A stretch of DNA of 64,000 nt, from the NCBI GenBank assembly GCA_964406605.1, contig CAYOSF010000001.1, forward strand, positions 248,001 to 312,000, read 5' to 3'. The DNA comes from CAYOSF01 sp964406605. Lineage in GTDB: Bacteria; Chloroflexota; Dehalococcoidia; DSTF01; RBG-16-68-14. Below the pieces are notes generated by a model, which was not told where the DNA came from, did not search any database, and was given only the letters and a program-made list of their open reading frames with translations. The position numbers and the translations under genes were made by a program. Of this stretch, positions 58,399 through 64,000 are shown in pieces; positions within the stretch are counted from its first letter, which is position 1, and every line of letters starts with the position of its first letter.

Positions 58399-59400
58399 AT
58401 GATAGAAGATCGGAAGCGCATCCTCACGGGTATCCGGCCGACAGGGCCGCTGCATCTCGGTCACTATGCCGGGGCACTGGAGAACTGGGTGCGCTTGCAG
58501 GACGAGTACGAGTGCTTCTTCCTCCTCGCCGACTACCAGGTCTCTGACTACGCCGAAGACATCGATGTCGTGCGGCAGGCGGTGTTCGAGGTAGCGTGCG
58601 ACTGGCTGGCCGTCGGCCTCGACCCACAGCGCAGCCATTTCTGCATCGAGAGCCTGATCCCGGAGCACGCGGAGCTAACGCTCTGGCTGAGCTGGTACCT
58701 GCCGCTGGCCCGTCTTCAGCGCAACCCAACGTTGAAAGCCGAGATGGAAGGCCTCGAAGGCAAGTCGGTACCGGTCGCCTTCTTCAACTATCCCGTGATG
58801 CAGGTGGCCAACATCCTCATGCCCAAGGCGAACCTGGTTCCGGTGGGGGAGGACCAGTTGCCGCATATCGAGATGACGCGTGAGGTGGCGCGTGGGTTCA
58901 ACCGCCGCTTCGCGGAGGTGTTCCCGGAGCCGGAAGGGCTGGTGGGCCGGGTGCCCCGGTTGGTGGGTATCGACGGGAGCGCGAAGATGAGCACGTCAGC
59001 GGGCAACACCATCGACCTCAAGGATGATGCCGAAACGGTGACCCAGAAGGTGATGCGAATGTACACCGACCCGACGCGCATCCATGCCACAGATCCCGGC
59101 CACGTGGAGGGTAACCCGGTCTTCATGTACCACGATGCCTTCAATCCGGACGAGGCCGAGGTGCAGGACCTGAAGGACCGCTACGTGGCCGGCAAGGTGG
59201 GCGACGTAGAGGTGAAGCAGAAGCTGGCCCGGGCGCTGAACAGCTTCCTGGACCCGATCCGGGAACGGCGCAGCCAATTCACAGCGAACCGAGCACTCGT
59301 GCAGGAGGCGCTGGCCACCGGCACCAACCATGCCAAGAAGGTGGCCGAGCAGACGATGGCCGAAGTACGCGCCGCGTTGCGGCTGCGCTATCTGGACTGA
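58399..59400 (+). CDS. trpS: tryptophanyl-tRNA synthetase
   Basis: A 333-residue class I synthetase with the HIGH-type motif GPLHLGHYAG and the KMSKS-type loop SAKMSTSAGN. Other landmarks are NPTLKAEMEG, VGEDQLPHIEMTR and KVMRMYTDPTR. It charges tRNA-Trp, the ligand read by the upstream T-box, so the operon contains both sensor target and effector. Its ribosome site is weak (CAGGGAG), perhaps because the inserted element lies just before it. Confidence 0.96.
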   Translation: MIEDRKRILTGIRPTGPLHLGHYAGALENWVRLQDEYECFFLLADYQVSDYAEDIDVVRQAVFEVACDWLAVGLDPQRSHFCIESLIPEHAELTLWLSWYLPLARLQRNPTLKAEMEGLEGKSVPVAFFNYPVMQVANILMPKANLVPVGEDQLPHIEMTREVARGFNRRFAEVFPEPEGLVGRVPRLVGIDGSAKMSTSAGNTIDLKDDAETVTQKVMRMYTDPTRIHATDPGHVEGNPVFMYHDAFNPDEAEVQDLKDRYVAGKVGDVEVKQKLARALNSFLDPIRERRSQFTANRALVQEALATGTNHAKKVAEQTMAEVRAALRLRYLD

Positions 59401-59402
59401 CC

Positions 59403-60932
59403 GTGGCTGTCTACACACCATCGCTAGAAGAGGCGCGCGCCCTGGCCGGGCACGGGAACCTGGCGCCGATCTATCGCGAGGTGCCGGCGGACCTTGAGAC
59501 GCCGGTCTCGGCCTTCCTGAAGGTGGCGCGCGGACGGCATTCCTTCTTGTTGGAAAGCGTCGAGGGAGGCGAACATCTGGCCCGGCACAGCTTCATCGGA
59601 ACCGAGCCGTACCGGGTGCTTCGCAATGGGACGAACGTCACGCGGAACGAGGAGCCCGGCGACCCGCTGGCGCAGATCGAGCAGGAGCTGTCTCGCTTCC
59701 GGGTAGCGCCGGTGGCCGGACTGCCTCGCTTTCACGGGGGCGCCGTTGGCTACTTGGCGTACGAAGTGATTCGCCATTTCGAGCCACGCGTTCCGGAATC
59801 GAGTATCGACCCGCTGGGCCTGCCCGATGCGACGTTCATGTTCAACGACACGTTGCTGGTGTTCGATCACCTCCAGCACGTGATCAAGGTCGTGTCGCAT
59901 GCCCGCCTCGACGGCGACATTGACACGGCCTACCGGCAGGCGGTGTGGCGGATCGAGGAGCTAGTCGGTCGCCTCTCCCAGCCGCTGACGGCACTGCCGT
60001 ACGCAACGGGCCAGGCGTCCCCGGCGATCCGGGGGCAAGATGTGACGCCGGGTGCAGCCGAGGAAGACGCCGAAGTCCGCTCGAACATGGGTCGCGACGA
60101 GTACGAGGCCAAGGTGAAGCGCATCAAGGAGTACATCGTCGAGGGAGACTGCATCCAGACGGTCTTCTCGCAGCGCTTCTCCCGCCCCACGAGCGCTCAC
60201 CCATTCGAGATCTATCGGGCGCTGCGCGCGATCAACCCGTCCCCCTACATGTTCTATCTCCAACTGGACGATGCTCACATCGTCGGCTCGTCGATTGAAA
60301 CTCTGGTGCGGGTGGAGGACGGCCGAATCGACTACCATCCCATCGCGGGAACGAGGCCCCGGGGCCGGGATGATGAGGAGGACGCGGTGCTGGAAGAGGA
60401 GCTGCGCGCGGACGAGAAGGAGCGGGCGGAGCACATCATGCTGGTGGACCTGGGGCGCAACGACGTCGGCCGGGTGAGCCAGCCGGGCACCGTGCAGGTT
60501 ACGGATCTGATGAACGTGGAGCGCTACTCCCACGTGATGCACCTGGTCTCGCACGTGACAGGACGCCTCCGGAGCGACATGACCTCCTACGATGCGCTGC
60601 GCGCGTGCTTCCCGGCCGGCACCGTCTCGGGCGCTCCCAAGATCCGGGCGATGGAGATCATCGCGGAGCTCGAGCGTGACAGGCGCGGGCCGTATGCGGG
60701 CGCGGTCGGCTACTTCGACCTGTCAGGCAACCTGGACACCTGCATCACCATCCGGACTATGGTCGTAAAGGACGGCGTCGCGCACGTTCAGGCGGGTGGC
60801 GGCATCGTCTACGATAGCGAGCCGGCGCGGGAGTACCAGGAGACGGTGAACAAGGCGCGGGCCCCGCTGCGCGCCATCGAGCGGGCGGAGGGGCTCGCGG
60901 ATCAGGCGCCGCGCGGGAGCTTGGGGTACTAG
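59403..60932 (+). CDS. trpE: anthranilate synthase component I
   Basis: A 509-residue chorismate-utilising enzyme with HPIAGTRPRG, DLGRNDVGRVSQPG, HVMHLVSHVTG, FPAGTVSGAPKIRAMEII and AGGGIVYDSEPAREYQET. The first 60 residues, AGHGNLAPIYREVPADLETPVSAFLK, include the usual tryptophan-feedback region. It makes anthranilate from chorismate with TrpG. The start is GTG two bases after trpS, so it relies on trpS translation. An enzyme-fusion gene separates it from trpG. Confidence 0.96.
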   Translation: MAVYTPSLEEARALAGHGNLAPIYREVPADLETPVSAFLKVARGRHSFLLESVEGGEHLARHSFIGTEPYRVLRNGTNVTRNEEPGDPLAQIEQELSRFRVAPVAGLPRFHGGAVGYLAYEVIRHFEPRVPESSIDPLGLPDATFMFNDTLLVFDHLQHVIKVVSHARLDGDIDTAYRQAVWRIEELVGRLSQPLTALPYATGQASPAIRGQDVTPGAAEEDAEVRSNMGRDEYEAKVKRIKEYIVEGDCIQTVFSQRFSRPTSAHPFEIYRALRAINPSPYMFYLQLDDAHIVGSSIETLVRVEDGRIDYHPIAGTRPRGRDDEEDAVLEEELRADEKERAEHIMLVDLGRNDVGRVSQPGTVQVTDLMNVERYSHVMHLVSHVTGRLRSDMTSYDALRACFPAGTVSGAPKIRAMEIIAELERDRRGPYAGAVGYFDLSGNLDTCITIRTMVVKDGVAHVQAGGGIVYDSEPAREYQETVNKARAPLRAIERAEGLADQAPRGSLGY

Positions 60933-60934
60933 CC

Positions 60935-62122
60935 ATGGCCGAGATCTTGTCGATGGCCCTGTTCGAGCGGTGGGAACGAATGCTGGTTGTCCGGCGCAAG
61001 GATGACAAGCCCCCGTTCGCTGGCCACTGGCTGCTTCCGGACGCGGTGGTCGGAAACGATGAGTCAGCCGAGGAGGCGTTGGAACGCCACGCCCATCACG
61101 AACTTGGCGTCGAGATCGAGCAATCGGAATTCGCGGAAACGCTCTATCTTGAGGATGAAGGCGAGGGCGAACGCTATGTGGCGAACATCTTCCGCGTGGG
61201 CGGGTTCCAGGGAGAGCTGCGCTTCCGTGCGGCGGGGGACTATGAGGACGCGCGCTGGCTGACGGTAGACGAGCTTGCCGGCGTACGCATGCCGGAGGGG
61301 CTGCGCGACTGGATCCGGGGCGGGCATCAGACCGCGGCGCGGACACGCCCAGTGCCCGTGCCTCCCGCCGCCCCGGCTCCCGACAACCGGCAGGGCTGGA
61401 ACGACATCGCCAAGGCGTACCAGGAGCAGAAGCAGATCCCGACCGACCGGCTGGTCTATGCGCCGCGCTGCCCTGGGGAGGAGGACCTCCGGTTGCTGGG
61501 CGACGTGGCGGGCCTGCGGGCCATCGTGTTGGGCTGTGGGGGCGGGCAGGACTGCATCGTGCTGGCCAAGCAGGGCGCCCAGGTCATCGGTATCGACATT
61601 TCTGACAAGCAGATCGAGTACGGTCGGCGCCTGGCGGAACAGGAAGGGGTGATGGTGACGCTGCTCCAGGGGAACGTCGAGGAGCTGAAGGGCATCGAAG
61701 ACGAGAGCCAGGACCTGGCTCTGTCGGTGCACGCGCTGAACTACGTCGAGCGCGCCGACCGGGCGCTCGCGGAAGCGTTCCGGGTCCTGCGGCCGGAGGC
61801 ACCATTCGTCTTCAGCCTGCACCATCCGTTTGACGCCTGCCTGGAGGACGATCCTCCGTATTCGGTGGTGAAGGGCTACTGGAAGAGCGAGCAGGACTGG
61901 AAGTGGGAGTTTTCGGAGGCTCGCGTTTCGGCCCGCCTGCGGTCGTGGTACCGGCCGGTGAGTGAATGGTTCTCCCTGCTGACCGGCGCGGGCTTCCGGG
62001 TGGAGCGGCTGCTGGAGCCGCCTCCTACCCAAGAGGCGAACAGTCCTTGGGACGATGGGTACAGGATCGAGAAGATGCGGCTGGTGCCGGCAAACCTGAT
62101 CATTCGGGCGGTGAAGCCGTGA
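60935..62122 (+). CDS. degenerate-Nudix/SAM methyltransferase fusion in the trp operon
   Basis: A 395-residue fusion. Residues 1-130 form a Nudix-like domain. The box region keeps W32, P35, E43, A48, R51, E56 and G58 of the consensus, but GG is DA (36-37) and two metal or catalytic Glu positions are His (52 and 55), so hydrolysis is doubtful. Residues 150-395 are a class I methyltransferase: AIVLGCGGGQDCIVLAKQG, GIDISDKQIEYGRRLAE, AFRVLRPEAPFVFSLHHPF. A Pro/Ala linker joins them. It begins two bases after trpE and overlaps trpG as GTGA, so it is a true operon member with unknown substrate. Confidence 0.82.
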   Translation: MAEILSMALFERWERMLVVRRKDDKPPFAGHWLLPDAVVGNDESAEEALERHAHHELGVEIEQSEFAETLYLEDEGEGERYVANIFRVGGFQGELRFRAAGDYEDARWLTVDELAGVRMPEGLRDWIRGGHQTAARTRPVPVPPAAPAPDNRQGWNDIAKAYQEQKQIPTDRLVYAPRCPGEEDLRLLGDVAGLRAIVLGCGGGQDCIVLAKQGAQVIGIDISDKQIEYGRRLAEQEGVMVTLLQGNVEELKGIEDESQDLALSVHALNYVERADRALAEAFRVLRPEAPFVFSLHHPFDACLEDDPPYSVVKGYWKSEQDWKWEFSEARVSARLRSWYRPVSEWFSLLTGAGFRVERLLEPPPTQEANSPWDDGYRIEKMRLVPANLIIRAVKP

Positions 62123-62688
62123 TCCTGCTCATCGACAACTACGATAGCTTCACCTACAACCTCTACCAGTATCTCTGTGAGCTGGGCGCGGACATTCGTG
62201 TCGTGCGGAACGACAAGACGACGGTGGCAGAGGTGGAGGCTATGTCAGCGGAGCGCATCGTCCTGTCGCCGGGGCCGTGCACGCCGAATGAGGCCGGGAT
62301 CAGCGTCGAGCTGGTGCAGCACATGGCGGGGCGGCTGCCTATTCTGGGTGTGTGTCTGGGGCACCAGTGCGTCGGCCAGGCGTTCGGCTGCGTGGTGGCC
62401 GGGGCGGGCGAGATCATGCACGGCAAGAGCAGCCTCATCGAACACGACGGGAAGGGCGTCTTCCGGGGCCTGCCCAACCCGTTCGAGGCGATCCGCTACC
62501 ACTCGCTGGCGGTGACGCCAGAGAGCGTGCCGGACTGCCTGGAGGTGACAGCCCACAGCGACAGCGGTGTGATCATGGGCATCCGCCACCGCGAACACCC
62601 GATCGAGGGTATCCAGTTCCATCCGGAGAGCATCATGACCTCGGTGGGGAAGGACCTGCTGAAGAACTTCCTGGAGATGCCATCGTGA
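62119..62688 (+). CDS. trpG: anthranilate synthase component II (glutamine amidotransferase)
   Basis: A 189-residue class I amidotransferase: LLIDNYDSFTYNLYQYL, oxyanion segment SPGPCTPNEAGIS, nucleophile Cys in GVCLGHQCVGQAFG, and His/Glu in QFHPESIM. It supplies ammonia to TrpE and may serve PabB as well. The start is GTG at 62119, overlapping the preceding stop. Just downstream an AT-rich promoter region and a toxin-antitoxin pair separate it from trpD. Confidence 0.95.
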   Translation: MILLIDNYDSFTYNLYQYLCELGADIRVVRNDKTTVAEVEAMSAERIVLSPGPCTPNEAGISVELVQHMAGRLPILGVCLGHQCVGQAFGCVVAGAGEIMHGKSSLIEHDGKGVFRGLPNPFEAIRYHSLAVTPESVPDCLEVTAHSDSGVIMGIRHREHPIEGIQFHPESIMTSVGKDLLKNFLEMPS

Positions 62689-62705
62689 CATATATATGTT
62701 ATGAT
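62688..62705 (+). promoter_or_regulatory. palindromic operator/-10 of the RHH-RelE module
   Basis: ACATATATATGT (62688-62699) is a perfect 12-bp palindrome starting at the last base of the trpG stop, and TATGAT (62700-62705) directly follows as a -10-like element. It is the natural site for autorepression by the RHH antitoxin. The -35 would lie inside trpG and is not obvious. Confidence 0.5.
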
Positions 62706-62734
62706 AGCATTATCCTACATCGGGAGGCCTGCCG

Positions 62735-63016
62735 TTGAAGAAACTGATGGTATACCTGGACGAGGACATGCACGACGGTCTCCGGGAGCTGGCGTTTCGT
62801 CGCAAGACGGCGATGGCCGCGTTGATCAGGTACGCGCTCGACAAGACGTTTGAGGAGGAGTTGGACGTGATAGCTGCTGAGCGGGCGCTCGATGAGGCGG
62901 CCCGCGATCCGAGCAGCACCATGACCCTGGAGGAGTATCTGGAGGAGCGGCGCCTTGCCCTACCAGGTAGAGCTAACGCGGCCCGCCAAAAGGCAACTCG
63001 ACGCGCTGCCGGATAG
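62735..63016 (+). CDS. RHH (CopG-like) antitoxin
   Basis: A 93-residue protein whose N-terminus (KKLMVYLDEDMHDGLRELAFRRKTAMAALIRYAL) is a ribbon-helix-helix DNA-binding domain; the rest, rich in Glu and Ala, would wrap the toxin. The start is TTG at 62735 with GGGAGG seven bases upstream. The last 62 bases overlap the toxin gene, the antitoxin ending in a basic run (ARQKATRRAAG). Confidence 0.82.
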   Translation: MKKLMVYLDEDMHDGLRELAFRRKTAMAALIRYALDKTFEEELDVIAAERALDEAARDPSSTMTLEEYLEERRLALPGRANAARQKATRRAAG

Positions 63017-63224
63017 GGATGCCGTGCGGGTCGTGAGCCGGCTGCTGGAACTGGCCGATGATCCGAGACCGAGAGGAGCTTCCAAGCTCTCTGGCACGGC
63101 CGTACCCATGTGGCGCATTCGAATAGGCGACATGAGGGTTATCTATTCGGTGTCAGATCGCTCTCGGGTGGTCCTAGTAGAGCGAATCGCAAGGCGCGGG
63201 CACGGCCCGTACGATCGGCTGTAA
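62955..63224 (+). CDS. RelE/ParE-family toxin
   Basis: An 89-residue RelE-fold protein: YQVELTRPAKRQLDALPDRDAVRVVSRL, then the core strand pair MWRIRIGDMRVIYSVSDRSRVVLVERIARRGHGPYDR. The Arg residues and closing His/Tyr fit ribosome-dependent mRNA cleavage (RelE) more than gyrase poisoning, though this is not certain. The start is TTG at 62955 with GGAGGAG seven bases upstream. It lies inside the trp operon, 82 bp before trpD. Confidence 0.83.
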   Translation: MPYQVELTRPAKRQLDALPDRDAVRVVSRLLELADDPRPRGASKLSGTAVPMWRIRIGDMRVIYSVSDRSRVVLVERIARRGHGPYDRL

Positions 63225-63305
63225 CCGACCCGGTGGACGACGCGGAGAAGGGGAGCAAGACGCACGTGCAAGGGGGAGGGATAATCACTCAGGTGGAGAC
63301 AGCCC

Positions 63306-64000
63306 ATGATCCGTGACGCCATCGCCGCGCTGGTAGAAGGTCGAGACCTGACGGAGGAAGAGGCGATCGCCTGCATGGAGGAGATCATGTCGGGCGAGGC
63401 GACGCCGGCTCAGTTCGGCGCGTTCGTGGTCGCACTCCGGCTCAAGGGGGAGACGGTGGACGAGATCGCCGGCATGGCGAGGGTGATGCGCGACAAGGCG
63501 CTGAATGTGGAGGTCCAGGGGCCGCTGCTCGATACCTGCGGGACGGGCGGCGACGCGAAGGGCACCTTCAACGTGAGTACCGCGGCCGCTTTCGTCGCGG
63601 CCGGCGCCGGCGCTCGGGTCGCGAAGCACGGCAACCGGGCGATGACCAGCGATTGCGGCAGCGCCGACGTGCTGGAGGCTCTCGGCGCCAAGATCGATCT
63701 GGCCCCGGAGGGCGTGGCAGCCTGCATCGAGCGGACGGGCTTCGGCTTCATGTTCGCGCCCGCCTTCCACCCGGCAATGAAGTTCGCCGTCGGGCCGCGG
63801 AGAGAGATCGGCGTTCGTACCGTGTTCAATATCTTGGGCCCTCTCACCAACCCGGCGGGAGCGGAGGCGCAGGTGCTGGGCGTGGCGGAGGCCTCGCTGG
63901 CGGAGAAGCTGGCGCACGTGCTGGCGCGACTGGGTACGAAGCACGCCCTCGTGGTGCACGGGGAGGACGGTCTGGACGAGGTGAGCGCCGGCGCGAGCAC
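63306..64000 (+). CDS. trpD: anthranilate phosphoribosyltransferase (3' end cut by window)
   Basis: The first 231 residues of TrpD: IRDAIAALVEGRDLTEEEA, the PRPP loop DTCGTGGDAKGTFNVST, AKHGNRAMTSDCGSADVLEALG and GPLTNPAGA. It joins anthranilate and PRPP. ATG at 63306, with AGGTGGAG about seven bases upstream, is clear; the gene runs off the window. It follows the RelE toxin gene and lies in the same direction as the rest of the trp operon. Confidence 0.95.
   Translation, partial: MIRDAIAALVEGRDLTEEEAIACMEEIMSGEATPAQFGAFVVALRLKGETVDEIAGMARVMRDKALNVEVQGPLLDTCGTGGDAKGTFNVSTAAAFVAAGAGARVAKHGNRAMTSDCGSADVLEALGAKIDLAPEGVAACIERTGFGFMFAPAFHPAMKFAVGPRREIGVRTVFNILGPLTNPAGAEAQVLGVAEASLAEKLAHVLARLGTKHALVVHGEDGLDEVSAGAS

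Overview
The window is GC-rich (about 65% by eye), densely coded bacterial chromosome. I infer a member of the Chloroflexota, probably Dehalococcoidia-like. The reasons are dockerin-like repeats on secreted proteins without any cellulosome genes, a Gram-positive-style SOS box (GAAC-N4-GTTC), a tryptophan T-box leader, a TrpB2-type tryptophan synthase, and interspersed repeats of the kind that translate as HSERSEES. This assignment is inference; no rRNA or other phylogenetic marker lies in the window and I found no tRNA gene.

Layout. 0-5.5 kb: end of a HEAT-repeat gene, a GNAT acetyltransferase, then a leftward operon of two sister SDR enzymes plus two MaoC-type hot-dog dehydratases (resembling the parts of a peroxisomal multifunctional enzyme) and an enolase-superfamily dehydratase. 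5.6-14 kb: aconitase, a potassium channel, a translationally coupled amidase-aminotransferase pair and a trehalose-synthase-like glycosyltransferase. 14.2-20 kb: an Fe-S electron-transfer protein behind a promoter with a palindromic operator, and a secreted seven-repeat (probable beta-propeller) dockerin protein coupled to an S9 peptidase. 19.8-27 kb: an SOS mutagenesis region (dnaE2, DUF6504-like gene, imuB) whose dnaE2 end has been rearranged by a PIN toxin-antitoxin module. 27-31.5 kb: a UgpBEAC-like sugar or glycerol-phosphate ABC transporter. 31.5-37.5 kb: phosphatases, a GltD-like oxidoreductase, a peroxiredoxin, an HxlR regulator, a second MaoC pair with a thioesterase, and a methyltransferase. 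37.6-43 kb: fused proline/P5C dehydrogenase, a dockerin protein, a small basic ORF and an enoyl-CoA hydratase. 43-47 kb: a large surface protein and a zinc-ribbon protein. 46.7-55.6 kb: formyltransferase and PHP pair, an OLD-family nuclease, xseAB, efp, an M24 peptidase, a lipoprotein, and two subunits of a CO/xanthine-dehydrogenase-like enzyme. 56-64 kb: the tryptophan locus, T-box then trpB2, trpS, trpE, a Nudix-methyltransferase fusion, trpG and trpD (cut by the window end).

Working together. The trp genes form one transcription unit whose read-through should respond to uncharged tRNA-Trp. It has been invaded twice, by a four-helix-bundle element between trpB and trpS and by an RHH-RelE module between trpG and trpD. 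The mutasome region shows two near-identical SOS promoter architectures. One drives imuB. The other sits in front of a decayed dnaE2 5' fragment and is separated from the intact dnaE2 by a toxin-antitoxin module on the opposite strand. The intact dnaE2 also carries three in-frame insertions of interspersed palindromic repeats. These rearrangements, and the fused degenerate-Nudix methyltransferase inside the trp operon, are the most unusual things in the window.
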